The translations under genes were made by a program, and so were the position numbers. DNA of 64,000 nucleotides from Bog-473 sp963741995 (lineage in GTDB: Bacteria > Actinomycetota > Acidimicrobiia > Acidimicrobiales > RAAP-2). Shown piece after piece: positions 29,075-38,285 of this stretch. A model generated the notes under the pieces. That model worked only from the letters and a program-made list of their open reading frames with translations, was not told where the DNA came from and did no database searches. The stretch is from contig CAVUKI010000001.1 in NCBI GenBank assembly GCA_963741995.1, forward strand, positions 1 to 64,000, read 5' to 3'. Each line of letters begins with the position of its first letter. Within the stretch, counting starts at the first letter, position 1.

Positions 29075-31435
29075 GTGCCCGAACATCCCGATCTGCAGGA
29101 TGAGCAGGAGTTCCTCAACCGTGCCTACGACGGGTTGGAGTCCATGCGGGGCGAAGCGCGCCAGATGTTGCAGGGCGTGCTCGATCTCGGCCGGGGCGGC
29201 ACTTTCCAGTCGCGTACGGAGCGCGACATCGTGGTCCGCACCAGCCTGGCTCGCCTGGAGCAGCTCGATATCGGCGACCAGGCGCTCTACTTCGGACGGA
29301 TCGACCGCCTTCCGGAGCCCGGGGTGGAATCCACGTCCGGGAACCCGCTGTTGGGTGAGTCCTTCCACATCGGGCGGCTCGCCGTCTCGGGCCCGGATCA
29401 CGAACCGCTGGTCGTCGACTGGCGCGCCCCCGTCGCGGAGCCCTTCTACCGGGCCACGGGCCTCGATCCACAGGGTCTGGCCCGCCGCCGACACCTCGCC
29501 GTCAGGGGCCGAGCGGTTCTCGGGCTCGAGGATGAGTACTTCGTCGACCCTGAAGGCCGCGCCGGCGCGTCCGCCCCGGCGGGGGCTGGTGGGGCGCAGA
29601 TTCGCGACGGTGGGGAACGCCTCTTGGCGGACGGGTTGGTCCTGGGTGGTCCCGGCGCGCTTCTGTCTGCGTTGGGTCAGGCACGGACGGGCCAGATGGG
29701 CGACATCATTGGGACCATCCAGCGCGAGCAGGACGAGATCATCCGCTCGCCGCTGCCCGGGGTGCTCGTGGTCCAAGGTGGACCCGGCACCGGGAAGACG
29801 GCGGTGGCCCTGCACCGTGCCGCGTATCTCCTTTACACGCACCGCTTCCCGTTGGAGCGCCAGGGCGTCCTCGTCGTTGGTCCGAACCCGTTGTTCCTGC
29901 GCTACATCGAGCAGGTCCTGCCCTCTCTCGGCGAGACCGGGGTCAGCTTGTCGACCGTCTCGGGACTGGTGCCCGAGGTGCGCGTGCGCGGCGTCGACGA
30001 TCCCACAGTGGCCAAGCTGAAGGGCGACGTACGCATGGTGAGGGTGTTGACCCGCGCCGTACGGACTCGGCAGCGCCCGCTCCGCCGGGATGTCGAGGTC
30101 CCATTCGGCGCAGGAGTGTTGCGTCTACGGGCCCGGACGACCGAGGACATCGTGGGCATGGCCCGACGCCGCCCTGGGACGCACAATGCCCGCCGGCGTT
30201 TCGTGGAGGCCCAGGTCCTGCGAGTGCTGTCGGACGAGTACCGGGCCAGGCTCGGACGGAATGACGTCGACGGGGCGGATGACGCGCCGACGCCCGAGGA
30301 GCAGAAGGACCTGGCCCAGCGGCTGCGGCGGGTGCCCGAAGTCACGGACGCGCTCGACCGGATGTGGCCACGGCTGTCCCCGCACGAGTTCCTGCACGAT
30401 CTCCTGGGTGCCCGGGCGCTGCTCACCGCCGCAGGGAAGGGGATCCTCAGCGAGACGGACGTGCAGCGGCTCTACCGGCCCCGGAGCGCCTCGCTCGAGA
30501 CCGTGCCGTGGACTGTTGGCGACGCCGCCCTGATCGACGAGGCGCGCACCCTGCTGGGCCCCCGCCGGGGGCGGCCGACCCGCACGCGGGCCAAGCGGGC
30601 CGAGGAGGGCATGGCATCGGAGATGGGTTTCTGGCCGCAGGGCTTGGCGGCCTCGCCCGAACCGGTCTCTGCCGCAGTGGCCGCCTCCGAGGACGACGTC
30701 CGCGCCTTCGGCCACATCGTGGTCGACGAGGTGCAGGATCTCTCGCCGATGCAGTTGCGCATGTTGGCCCGTCGATCGCTTTCGGGCTCCATGACGGTGG
30801 TGGGCGACATCGCACAGGCGACCGGTCCCTGGGCTCCCGCCGGCTGGGACGACATCACGCGCTATTTGAGCCCGCAACGGCCGCCGCGGCTGGTGGAGCT
30901 GACGGTCAGCTATCGCACCCCGGCCGAAGTGGTCGCGCTCGCCGCGCAGGTCCTGGCCGTCGCCGCGCCCGAGATCTCCCCACCGCGTCCGGTCCGGCAG
31001 TCGGGCTTTTCTCCCCGTATCATCGCCACCAACCGGTTCGGGCTCGCAGAGGCCCTGGCCGACCTCGCTCGTGAGGAGGTGGCGGCGGTCTCACCGGGCC
31101 GAGTGGCTGTCCTCGGACCGGCGGTCATGCTGCCTGAGTTGACCAGGGCGCTGGCCGAGGCGGGCCTGGACCCGATCGATCCCCGCGATCCCATGGGCGA
31201 CGGCTTGGCGGCGGGCTTGGTGGTCCTGCCGGCCGACGAGACGAATGGTCTGGAGTTCGACTCGGTCATCGTCGTGGAGCCCTCGCTGATCGCCGCCGTG
31301 GGCAATGACCTTGCCGACGAGGGGCCGCCCGTGGCAACGACACGGGGCTTGCGGACGCTGTACGTCGCCTTCACGAGACCGACTCGGCGGCTCACCGTGC
31401 TGCACGCCGATCCGCTCCCGGTCGAGTTGCGCTGA
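29075..31435 (+). CDS. helD: UvrD/HelD-like superfamily 1 helicase
   Basis: 786-residue ATPase resembling HelD, which binds RNA polymerase and releases it from stalled complexes. The N-terminal coiled-coil part is followed by VVDWRAPVAEPFYRATG, typical of HelD. Walker A is QGGPGTGKTAVALHR (about 235), the Walker B/DExQ motif is IVVDEVQDLSPMQLRML (about 549), then VVGDIAQATGPWAP, ELTVSYRTPAEVV, NGLEFDSVIVVEP and LYVAFTRPTRRLTVLH. The GTG is preceded by a very strong purine-rich ribosome site. Single gene between two divergent and codirectional units. Confidence 0.85.
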   Translation: MPEHPDLQDEQEFLNRAYDGLESMRGEARQMLQGVLDLGRGGTFQSRTERDIVVRTSLARLEQLDIGDQALYFGRIDRLPEPGVESTSGNPLLGESFHIGRLAVSGPDHEPLVVDWRAPVAEPFYRATGLDPQGLARRRHLAVRGRAVLGLEDEYFVDPEGRAGASAPAGAGGAQIRDGGERLLADGLVLGGPGALLSALGQARTGQMGDIIGTIQREQDEIIRSPLPGVLVVQGGPGTGKTAVALHRAAYLLYTHRFPLERQGVLVVGPNPLFLRYIEQVLPSLGETGVSLSTVSGLVPEVRVRGVDDPTVAKLKGDVRMVRVLTRAVRTRQRPLRRDVEVPFGAGVLRLRARTTEDIVGMARRRPGTHNARRRFVEAQVLRVLSDEYRARLGRNDVDGADDAPTPEEQKDLAQRLRRVPEVTDALDRMWPRLSPHEFLHDLLGARALLTAAGKGILSETDVQRLYRPRSASLETVPWTVGDAALIDEARTLLGPRRGRPTRTRAKRAEEGMASEMGFWPQGLAASPEPVSAAVAASEDDVRAFGHIVVDEVQDLSPMQLRMLARRSLSGSMTVVGDIAQATGPWAPAGWDDITRYLSPQRPPRLVELTVSYRTPAEVVALAAQVLAVAAPEISPPRPVRQSGFSPRIIATNRFGLAEALADLAREEVAAVSPGRVAVLGPAVMLPELTRALAEAGLDPIDPRDPMGDGLAAGLVVLPADETNGLEFDSVIVVEPSLIAAVGNDLADEGPPVATTRGLRTLYVAFTRPTRRLTVLHADPLPVELR

Positions 31436-31438
31436 CCT

Positions 31439-31452
31439 GGGTCTTCGGACCC
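31439..31452 (+). terminator. UUCG hairpin after the helicase gene
   Basis: GGGTC and GACCC pair around a TTCG tetraloop two bases after the helicase stop. The stem is only 5 base pairs and no T run follows, so it could be a weak terminator or an RNA-stabilising hairpin. Confidence 0.35.
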
Positions 31453-31522
31453 GCAGCAGGAGCCTGAGCCGTGCCGCCGCTTGGTTGGCGTCGTCGCGGT
31501 CGGGTCGACTAGAAATTCACCT

Positions 31523-32125
31523 GTGACCCAGGCTCTCTCGGCGGAGGCCCCTGTTCCCCAGGGAAAGATCATCCACGACCGGCCTCCGATGCTGGCCATC
31601 GGCGTCATGATCTGGCTCGGGTCCGAGCTGATGTTCTTCAGCGGCCTCTTCGCGGCCTTCTTCACGATCCGAGCCAACACGATCGGGCCCTGGCCGCCGG
31701 CGGGGACGGATCTTGACACCCTGCGGGCCGGTTTCTTCACCCTGGTCCTGGTGTCATCGAGCTTCACCATGCAGAGGGCCGTGTTCCAGGTGGAGTGGCG
31801 CAAGCGGCGCTCGGCCCGCATCTGGATCGTGGTCACGATCTGCCTCGGCGTGGCATTCCTCGGGAACCAGGCCTACGAATGGCTCTTCAGCCCGACACGC
31901 TGGTACACCAACTCGTACGGGTCGCTCTTCTACATCATGTCGGGCCTGCACGGCCTTCACGTCTTCATCGGGCTGCTCGCTATGGTCTTCCTCTTGGGTC
32001 GCATGCGCGGCGACGTCGGCGGCGACCCCGGTGAGCTGTCTGCGGTGCAGGGGGTCTCGTACTACTGGCACTTCGTCGATATCGTCTGGGTCGGGCTCTA
32101 CAGTTGCCTGTTCCTTCTCAAATAG
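31523..32125 (+). CDS. ctaE: Cytochrome c oxidase subunit III
   Basis: Membrane subunit of the aa3 terminal oxidase, 200 residues with five predicted helices, as in actinobacterial CtaE. Family segments are LGSELMFFSGLFAAFFTIRA, FLGNQAYEWLF, FYIMSGLHGLHVFIGL and YYWHFVDIVWVGLYSCLFLL. The GTG at 31523 is preferred: TAGAAATT lies 7 bases upstream, resembling the leaderless start pattern, and a further upstream start would run into the helicase 3' hairpin region. First gene of ctaE-qcrC-qcrA-qcrB. Confidence 0.93.
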   Translation: MTQALSAEAPVPQGKIIHDRPPMLAIGVMIWLGSELMFFSGLFAAFFTIRANTIGPWPPAGTDLDTLRAGFFTLVLVSSSFTMQRAVFQVEWRKRRSARIWIVVTICLGVAFLGNQAYEWLFSPTRWYTNSYGSLFYIMSGLHGLHVFIGLLAMVFLLGRMRGDVGGDPGELSAVQGVSYYWHFVDIVWVGLYSCLFLLK

Positions 32126-32127
32126 GC

Positions 32128-33123
32128 ATGCGAGGCGTGCGCGCACCACACAAGAAGACATTGAGCACCCGGTTCCTGTTGCCGGCGGGCCTTCTTTCGG
32201 TGGCCGCCCTCGCGTCGCTGGCCATGTTCTTCCCCGGGACCACTGCAGGTGCGAGTGGCCATGCGGACGCGACGCAGGTCTCGGTCAGCCCGTCCCACGT
32301 CACGACGCGCTCCTGCGGCACGGTCAACGTCAAGGGCGTCACCAACGCCGTGCCGAACGCCGGGAACCCCTTCCTCAGCAGTTCGAAGACGTGCCTCAAC
32401 GGCCATCTCATCTCCTACGGCAACACGGCCATCACGTACTCCAACCCGCCGCAGGCGTTCATCACCGCCGGGCGCCTGCTGTTCGCCCAGACGTGCTCGA
32501 GCTGCCACGGCAACCAGGCCAACGGCGTCGGTCCCGACGGGCAGGCCACCATCGGGCCGAACCTGCAGGGCGTCGGCGCCGCCACGGTCGACTTCTGGGT
32601 GAGCACAGGCCGTATGCCCGCTACCGACGTCAAGGCGGTCGAGGCCGAGCGCAAGCCGTCCCGCCTCACGCCCGTGCAGGCCCTGGAATTGGCTGCCTGG
32701 GTCAACTCGCTCGACCCCTCCGTCCCCGCCGTGCCCGACCCTCACCTCGCCGGGGCCAACCAGTCGGCCGGACAGGACCTCTTCTCGCTCAACTGCGCCG
32801 CGTGCCACACCATTGAGGGATCCGGTGACGCGCTGGCCTTCGGCACCAATGCCCCGTCGTTGCAGAACCGCCAGGTGACAGCGCAGCAGGTGGCCGAGGC
32901 GATCCGCACCGGGCCGGCCAACATGCCGCGCTTCTCCGGGAACCTGACCGACGCCCAGGTGAGCGACATCGTCTCGTACGTCACCGGTCGGTTGCAGCAC
33001 CCGGAGAATCCCGGGGGGCTCGGGCTCGGCGGCGTGGGCCCGGTGGCGGAGGGCTTCGTCGCTCTCCTCATCGGTGTGGGCGGCCTCGCCCTCATCTGCT
33101 TCTGGATCGGGGAGCGTTCGTGA
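32128..33123 (+). CDS. qcrC: Diheme cytochrome c subunit of the bcc complex
   Basis: Membrane-anchored diheme cytochrome c that passes electrons from the Rieske protein to the oxidase in place of soluble cytochrome c. The 331 residues have an N-terminal membrane segment/signal (about 15-35), two heme-binding motifs CSSCH (about 123-127) and CAACH (about 222-226), and a C-terminal helix ending FWIGERS. The ATG at 32128 is 2 bases after ctaE; a TTG further upstream would overlap that gene. The end overlaps qcrA by 4 bases. Confidence 0.94.
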   Translation: MRGVRAPHKKTLSTRFLLPAGLLSVAALASLAMFFPGTTAGASGHADATQVSVSPSHVTTRSCGTVNVKGVTNAVPNAGNPFLSSSKTCLNGHLISYGNTAITYSNPPQAFITAGRLLFAQTCSSCHGNQANGVGPDGQATIGPNLQGVGAATVDFWVSTGRMPATDVKAVEAERKPSRLTPVQALELAAWVNSLDPSVPAVPDPHLAGANQSAGQDLFSLNCAACHTIEGSGDALAFGTNAPSLQNRQVTAQQVAEAIRTGPANMPRFSGNLTDAQVSDIVSYVTGRLQHPENPGGLGLGGVGPVAEGFVALLIGVGGLALICFWIGERS

Positions 33124-34085
33124 GCGGTACGGACCACCAGCCTTCGCGCACGCGGGTGCCCATGCCGGTCGCTGCCCTGAGCGACCCGCACATGGGTGAT
33201 GCAGCGAAGAACCCCGAGCGCACCGAACAGATCATCGCCGTCATCCTCTTCCTGGCCATCGTCCTCTTCGGCGTGTCCGGCGCCGCCTACTGGCAGAACT
33301 GGAGCGACTGGATCTTCGGCGGCGCGCTCGGCGCCGGCTTGTTCGCCCTGGGTTTCGGCCTCACCGCCTGGGGCAAGTACCTCATGCCCCAGGGCCCCTT
33401 CGTCGAGGAGCGCCACACGCTCGCCTCGACCGCCGAGGAGCGCGACGTCATGTCGGCCGCCCTCGTCGAGCGCTCTGCCGTCGTCATCAAGCGCCGCCGT
33501 GTGCTGGGCGGCCTCTTCGCTGCAGGCGCCGGCGTCTTCGGGATCGTCGCAGCCTTCCCCTTGATTCGCTCCCTCGGCCCTGTGCCCGGGACCTCCCTGC
33601 AGACCACCGGCTGGCGCAAGGGAATGGTCCTGGTGGACTCGAGTGCCCGGCCCGTGCGCAAGGAGACCCTGGTCGTCGGGGGCATCATGACCGTCTATCC
33701 CCAGGACACGGTCAACGCCCAGACCGGGTTTATCAGCGACCAGGGGCAGGCAGTGGACCAGACCGTGCTGATCAGGGTGTCGGACCAGCCGTTCACGACC
33801 GAGCCGGGACGCGAGAGCTGGACCCCCGACGGCTACGTGGCCTACTCAAAGGTGTGCACGCACCTCGGCTGCCCCGTCGGCCTCTACGAGCAGGAGCTCG
33901 AATTGCTGGTCTGTCCCTGCCACCAGTCGATGTTCAACGTGCGTGACGGCGCGGTGCCCCAGTTCGGCCCGGCGCCCCGGCCCCTGCCCCAGATGCAGCT
34001 CGGTTACAACGACGACGGGTACCTCATCGCCATGGCACCGTACGATCAGGCCATCGGGCCCGGCTTCTGGGAGCGGAACTCGTGA
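33120..34085 (+). CDS. qcrA: Rieske iron-sulfur subunit of the bcc complex
   Basis: 2Fe-2S subunit of the menaquinol-cytochrome c reductase. Actinobacterial type with three membrane helices (two near 40-85, one near 130-150) before the cluster domain. Ligands are Cys246 and His248 in CTHLGC and Cys265 and His268 in CPCH, with Cys251 and Cys267 forming the usual disulfide. A twin-arginine-like KRRRVLGGLF precedes the third helix, fitting Tat-dependent insertion known for this protein. GTG start overlapping qcrC; the end overlaps qcrB. Confidence 0.94.
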   Translation: MSGTDHQPSRTRVPMPVAALSDPHMGDAAKNPERTEQIIAVILFLAIVLFGVSGAAYWQNWSDWIFGGALGAGLFALGFGLTAWGKYLMPQGPFVEERHTLASTAEERDVMSAALVERSAVVIKRRRVLGGLFAAGAGVFGIVAAFPLIRSLGPVPGTSLQTTGWRKGMVLVDSSARPVRKETLVVGGIMTVYPQDTVNAQTGFISDQGQAVDQTVLIRVSDQPFTTEPGRESWTPDGYVAYSKVCTHLGCPVGLYEQELELLVCPCHQSMFNVRDGAVPQFGPAPRPLPQMQLGYNDDGYLIAMAPYDQAIGPGFWERNS

Positions 34086-35647
34086 GCACCACCGCCGCGA
34101 CGACCAAGCGCAGCAAGAAAGAGGCTCTCGGCCCTTACGGGCACGTGGGCAAAGTCGTCGGCGAGCTCGACGACCGGCTGGGCGTGGCCAAGGGCGGCCG
34201 CGTCTTCCTCGACAAGATCTTCCCGGACCACTGGTCCTTCATGCTGGGAGAGATCTCGCTCTATTCGTTCGTGGTCCTGCTGGCCACAGGCGTCTTCCTG
34301 TCGCTGTACTTCGTCCCGTCGACGCAGCAGGTCATCTACCATGGCAGCTACAAGCCGCTCGACGGCCAGTGGGTCTCAGAGGCCTACAAGTCGACAGTCG
34401 GCATCTCCTTCGACGTGCGCGGCGGTCTCCTGATTCGTCAGATGCACCACTGGGCTGCCGACATATTCACCGGGTCGATCATCGTGCACATGGCCCGCAT
34501 CTTCTTCACCGGAGCCTTCCGCAAGCCGCGCGAACTGAACTGGCTCATCGGCACCACCATGCTGATCCTGGCCATCCTGGAGGGCTTCATCGGCTACTCG
34601 CTCCCCGACGACCTGATTTCGGGCACCGGGCTTCGCATCGGGTACTCGATCGCCGAGTCGATCCCCTTCGTCGGGAGTTACCTGGTGACGTTCCTGTGGG
34701 GCGGCCAATTCCCGGGTACCGGCATCATAATTCCGCGCTTCTTCATCATCCATGTCTTGATAATTCCGCTCGTCCTGATCGGACTCCTCTCGGCCCATCT
34801 GGGCCTCCTGGTGCGCCAGAAGCACACCCAGTTCAAGGGCGAGGGCCGCACGGAGAACAACGTCGTCGGCTCTCCCATGTTCCCGACCTTCATGGCGAAG
34901 ACGACCGGGTTCCTCTTCATGGTGACGGCAGTGACGGCCCTGCTCGGGGCCTTCGCCCAGATCAACCCCATCTGGCAGTTCGGTTCCTACAATGCGTCCA
35001 AGATCTCCTACGCTGTGCAGCCCGACTGGTACATGGGGTGGCTCGATGGCGCCCTGCGCATCATGCCGTCATGGGAGTTGGCCTTCTGGGGGCACACGGT
35101 CCCGCTCGAGGTCGTCCTGCCGGCGGTGGTCTTCCCGGGCATTGTGTTCACTCTCGCCATGATGTGGCCCGCGATCGAAGCCAGGGTGACCGGCGACAAC
35201 GCGATGCACAACCTGCTCGACCGGCCGCGCGACAGACCCAAGCGCACGGCTTTCGGCGTCGCGTTCTTCGCAATGCTCTTCACCCTCTTCGCCGCGAGTT
35301 CGACCGACGTCCTGGCCAACTTCTTCCATGTTTCGCTCAACGAGGTGCTGTGGTTCTTCCGGTTCGCGTTCTTCATCGTCCCCGTCATCAGCGGCCTGGT
35401 GGCCTATCAGCTGTGCAGGGAGATGCAGGGCGTGCACGGCATCGGGAAGCGCAAGCGCGCGGTGATCGTGCAACTCTCTGCTGAGGGCGAGTATTCGACG
35501 GTCCCGTCCGCGCCCCGGCCCGACGACGAGCACGAAGAGCTCGACCCCGAGCCGGTACCGGTGCGCATCGACATCGAGCCGTTGGAGAACGGCGGTGTCC
35601 GTCAGCCGGAGAGTTCGCCCACGGGCGTACGGCAGGTCAGCCGCTGA
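34082..35647 (+). CDS. qcrB: Cytochrome b subunit of the bcc complex
   Basis: Membrane cytochrome b that oxidises menaquinol. The 521 residues contain the two heme-ligand helices: MHHWAADIFTGSIIVHM (about 120-136) and FIIHVLIIPLVLIGLLSAHL (about 221-240). The quinone-site region and a long polar tail typical of actinobacterial QcrB follow. GTG overlaps the qcrA stop. Its own stop overlaps the CTG that may start the next gene. Confidence 0.95.
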   Translation: MSTTAATTKRSKKEALGPYGHVGKVVGELDDRLGVAKGGRVFLDKIFPDHWSFMLGEISLYSFVVLLATGVFLSLYFVPSTQQVIYHGSYKPLDGQWVSEAYKSTVGISFDVRGGLLIRQMHHWAADIFTGSIIVHMARIFFTGAFRKPRELNWLIGTTMLILAILEGFIGYSLPDDLISGTGLRIGYSIAESIPFVGSYLVTFLWGGQFPGTGIIIPRFFIIHVLIIPLVLIGLLSAHLGLLVRQKHTQFKGEGRTENNVVGSPMFPTFMAKTTGFLFMVTAVTALLGAFAQINPIWQFGSYNASKISYAVQPDWYMGWLDGALRIMPSWELAFWGHTVPLEVVLPAVVFPGIVFTLAMMWPAIEARVTGDNAMHNLLDRPRDRPKRTAFGVAFFAMLFTLFAASSTDVLANFFHVSLNEVLWFFRFAFFIVPVISGLVAYQLCREMQGVHGIGKRKRAVIVQLSAEGEYSTVPSAPRPDDEHEELDPEPVPVRIDIEPLENGGVRQPESSPTGVRQVSR

Positions 35648-36705
35648 GCGCACGGCGGGGACGGCCATCCGCACGCGACCTTTGGGTCGCCGTCGAGTCC
35701 GTCCACGCCGTCACCTATTTCGCACCGGAATGCCGGGCCGCGCTCCGTGAAGCTGGTCTGCGCGGCTTCTGGTCCGGGTACTTCGCCGCTCGCGCCGCCC
35801 CCCTCGGCCGCGTCAACGCCGGACCCGTCGCCGCGGCCTTTTTCAACTTCCATTCCGGGATGGTGGAGAAAGCCTTGCCCGGGTGCTGGGAGGTCGTGGC
35901 GCCCGAGACGCTCTGCCGGGTGCGATCCATCGCTGCGGCGGAGGCGCTCGGCGAGGTGTGCCGCACGGAGTCCCGGTCTGCTCTGCTGGCTTCCTTGCCC
36001 CTCCTGCGGCGGGCTGCAGCCGGGTGCGACGGGGATGGACGGGTGATGGCGGGGGCCAACCGGTCGTTGTGGTCCCGCATTGCGACCGCGCTGGGGACCG
36101 GGGGCCTGGGGGAGGTCTGGCAGGCCTGCACGACCTTGCGCGAGCACCGCGGGGACGGTCATGTCGCCGCGCTGGTGGTGCACGGCCTGAGCGGCGTCGA
36201 CGCGCACGTGCTGGCGGCCGGGACCAAGGCGATCCCCGTCGAGGTCCTGCGGGACAACCGCGGCTGGAGCGAGACGGAGTGGGACGACGTCACGGCGACG
36301 CTCGCGGGTGCAGGACTGCTGCACGCCGACGGGCGCGTCACCGATGCCGGACGCACCCTGCACGGTCAGGTCGAGGAGCTGACCGACGAGCTGGCGGAAC
36401 CCGCCTACGCCGCCCTCAGCGATCAGGCCCTCGAGGAGCTGTACGGCGTGCTGCGCGCCTGTGCCGCCGACGTGGCCGCGTCCGGCCTGGTGCCGTTCCC
36501 CAATCCCATGGGTTTGCCGCGTCTCGGCGCGCGCGTTAGGTGGGGCGAGGCGGGGGCCAGCCGGGCACGAGCGCGAGCTCCTTGCACAGCTTGCGTGACG
36601 ACACCATCTGGCCGGCGTAACGCAGGGCGTCAGGGTCGTCGCCCAACCAGGCGGCCACCTCTCCCGCCACTTCCGGTGGGGCGGGCACGTGACCGGCGCC
36701 CATGA
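35644..36705 (+). CDS. SCO6745-type helix-turn-helix family protein
   Basis: Matches the actinobacterial SCO6745 family, helical proteins with a putative DNA-binding fold and no firm function. Family sequence begins upstream of any ATG/GTG/TTG: WVAVESVHAVTYFAPE, GLRGFWSGYFAARAAPLG, AAAFFNFHSGMVEKALPG, TTLREHRGDGHVAALVVHGL and SGLVPFPNPMGLPRLG. The only fitting start is CTG at 35644, which overlaps the qcrB TGA just as ATG/GTG do elsewhere here; either a genuine CTG or a base error. After PFPNPMGLP the frame runs about 55 residues into the antisense dehydrogenase gene. A one-base shift would end it at TAG 36537-36539, giving a more normal length. Confidence 0.7.
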   Translation: MSARRGRPSARDLWVAVESVHAVTYFAPECRAALREAGLRGFWSGYFAARAAPLGRVNAGPVAAAFFNFHSGMVEKALPGCWEVVAPETLCRVRSIAAAEALGEVCRTESRSALLASLPLLRRAAAGCDGDGRVMAGANRSLWSRIATALGTGGLGEVWQACTTLREHRGDGHVAALVVHGLSGVDAHVLAAGTKAIPVEVLRDNRGWSETEWDDVTATLAGAGLLHADGRVTDAGRTLHGQVEELTDELAEPAYAALSDQALEELYGVLRACAADVAASGLVPFPNPMGLPRLGARVRWGEAGASRARARAPCTACVTTPSGRRNAGRQGRRPTRRPPLPPLPVGRARDRRP

Positions 36706-37402
36706 GCACCTCGTCCATGCCCGAGGCCCGCATGGACTCGGTCAGGGTGAGGCCTGGCGCGAGAGAGAAGGCCGCAATGCCCTGGGCGCCGAACTCCACG
36801 TGGCACATGTCCGTGACGCGGTGGAAGGCCGCCTTGGCCGCGGCGTAGGCGACGCCCCATCCGCCGGCGCCGGCGGGAGCGGGCGGCGTCGTGAAAGCCG
36901 CCTCGGACAGCATGTTGACCAGCCGGCCCTCCCCGCGCTCGAGCATGCCAGGCAGGAGCAACTGGGTGAGCAGCAGGGGATGGAGGTAGTCGCCGACCAG
37001 ACAGCGTTCGGCCAGCTCGAGTGGCAGGTCCAGGATGCGGTCCATGGTGCCCGGCCCCTGGTAGATGGCGTTGTTCACCAGGACGTCGACCCGGCCCATG
37101 TCCGCCAACGCCACCGCCGCCACGTGTTCGACCGAGGAGCGGTCCATCAGGTCCATCGGCACGGCGACGCCGGTCCGCCCCAACGCCTCGATCTCCGCCG
37201 CCGTGGAATCGAGGCTTCCCGCGATGGGCATCGGATCGTCGCGCACCAGGGTGCTCGAGGAATAGGCGCGGCCGTCGCCTTCGTGCACGGTCCGGGCGGT
37301 GATCACCACGTCGTAGCCGCGCCGGGCCAGGGCGACGGCGGCACAGCGGCCGATACCCCGGCTCGCGCCGGTGACGAGGGCGACCCGACGTGCTTCAGGC
37401 AT
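36536..37402 (-). CDS. Short-chain dehydrogenase/reductase
   Basis: 288-residue NAD(P)-dependent oxidoreductase. The cofactor motif is VTGASRGIGRCAAVAL, the structural motif VDVLVNNAIYQGPG, and the active site has Ser in NMLSEAAF and Tyr/Lys in YAAAKAAFHRV. An insertion after the second strand (about 40-65) is longer than usual. The ATG follows AGGTGG and lies 7 bases after the stop of the upstream dehydrogenase gene, so the two are probably co-transcribed. Substrate not identifiable. The 3' end is overlapped by the antisense tail of the SCO6745-type gene. Confidence 0.9.
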   Translation of the reverse strand: MPEARRVALVTGASRGIGRCAAVALARRGYDVVITARTVHEGDGRAYSSSTLVRDDPMPIAGSLDSTAAEIEALGRTGVAVPMDLMDRSSVEHVAAVALADMGRVDVLVNNAIYQGPGTMDRILDLPLELAERCLVGDYLHPLLLTQLLLPGMLERGEGRLVNMLSEAAFTTPPAPAGAGGWGVAYAAAKAAFHRVTDMCHVEFGAQGIAAFSLAPGLTLTESMRASGMDEVLMGAGHVPAPPEVAGEVAAWLGDDPDALRYAGQMVSSRKLCKELALVPGWPPPRPT

Positions 37403-37409
37403 CGGCCAC

Positions 37410-38189
37410 CTACATCATCCCGGCGATCTGGTGTCCGCCGTCGACGTGGAGCACCTGGCCGTTCACGTAGCCAGCATCGTCGCTGCAGAGGAACACGACC
37501 ACGCGGGCGATGTCATCAGGCGTGCCCAGGCGGCGAGTCGGGTTGGCCTCGGCCAGACGCGCCTGCACGTCGGCGGGCACCTGTGTCGCGGCCGTCTCCG
37601 TGAGGATGAAGCCGGGGGCGATGGCATTGGCGCGGACGCCGTCGCGGCCGTAGCGGACCGCCAGGTGGCGCGTCAGCTGATTCAGCGCGGCCTTGGACAC
37701 CCCGTAGGCCACCCTGGTCGACTCACCGATGGTGCTCGTCCCCGACGAGATGGCGACAATGGACCCTCCACCACGGGCGACCATGACGGGGATGGCGTGT
37801 CGTGCCAGCAGGAGAGCGCCCCGCGTCGTGATCTCGATCGCCCGCTCCCAGACGCCGAGATCAACGCCGACGGCGTCGGTGTCGAGACGCGGGTGGCTCC
37901 ACGCGGCGTTGTGGTCGACCGCATCGACAGTCCCGAACTCGGCGACGGCGCGCTCGATGAAGGCGGCTACCGACTCCTCGCGGCGGACGTCGCAGAGCAG
38001 GCCGACGGCCCGCCCTCCGGTTCCCTCCACCTCCTCGGCCACCGACCCCGCACCGTCCGGCGACACGTCGCCGATCACCACCGCCGCACCGGCGGCGGCC
38101 AGTCGCAGCGCGGTGGCGCGGCCGATGTCCGAGGCGCCCCCGCTGACCAGGACAACCTTGCCCTCGAGCAGTCCCCCTGGCGGCGCCAT
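37410..38189 (-). CDS. Short-chain dehydrogenase/reductase
   Basis: 259-residue SDR. The cofactor loop reads LVSGGASDIGRATALRL, with Asp at the position usually occupied by Gly in GxxxGIG. The active site has Ser in AISSGTSTIG and Tyr-x3-Lys in VAYGVSKAALNQL; the end GYVNGQVLHVDGGHQIAGMM is typical of classical 3-oxoacyl-ACP-reductase-like SDRs. The ATG at 38189 is preceded by TACGAT at 6 bases. A much longer open frame upstream is a by-product of high GC. First gene of a two-dehydrogenase unit. Confidence 0.9.
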   Translation of the reverse strand: MAPPGGLLEGKVVLVSGGASDIGRATALRLAAAGAAVVIGDVSPDGAGSVAEEVEGTGGRAVGLLCDVRREESVAAFIERAVAEFGTVDAVDHNAAWSHPRLDTDAVGVDLGVWERAIEITTRGALLLARHAIPVMVARGGGSIVAISSGTSTIGESTRVAYGVSKAALNQLTRHLAVRYGRDGVRANAIAPGFILTETAATQVPADVQARLAEANPTRRLGTPDDIARVVVFLCSDDAGYVNGQVLHVDGGHQIAGMM

Positions 38190-38195
38190 CGGGCC

Positions 38196-38201
38196 ATCGT
38201 A
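38196..38201 (-). promoter_or_regulatory. Candidate -10 box (TACGAT) for the dehydrogenase pair
   Basis: TACGAT on the minus strand sits 6 bases before the ATG at 38189, with no ribosome site between; the hexamer is identical to the one before the reductase gene at 1493. Confidence 0.5.
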
Positions 38202-38285
38202 GAGGGCAGCCCAGAGGCCACCATCCCGGTGCCTGTGCGCGCCGGGAATTGGGCCGGAGGACGGCTGACATGGGAGCATCTCGCC

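Noticed and set aside
37371..38285. Upstream extension of the cyclase-YHS gene
   Set aside because: Runs antisense to a dehydrogenase gene and shows no homology; the GTG at 38286 with GGGAG fits the domain start.
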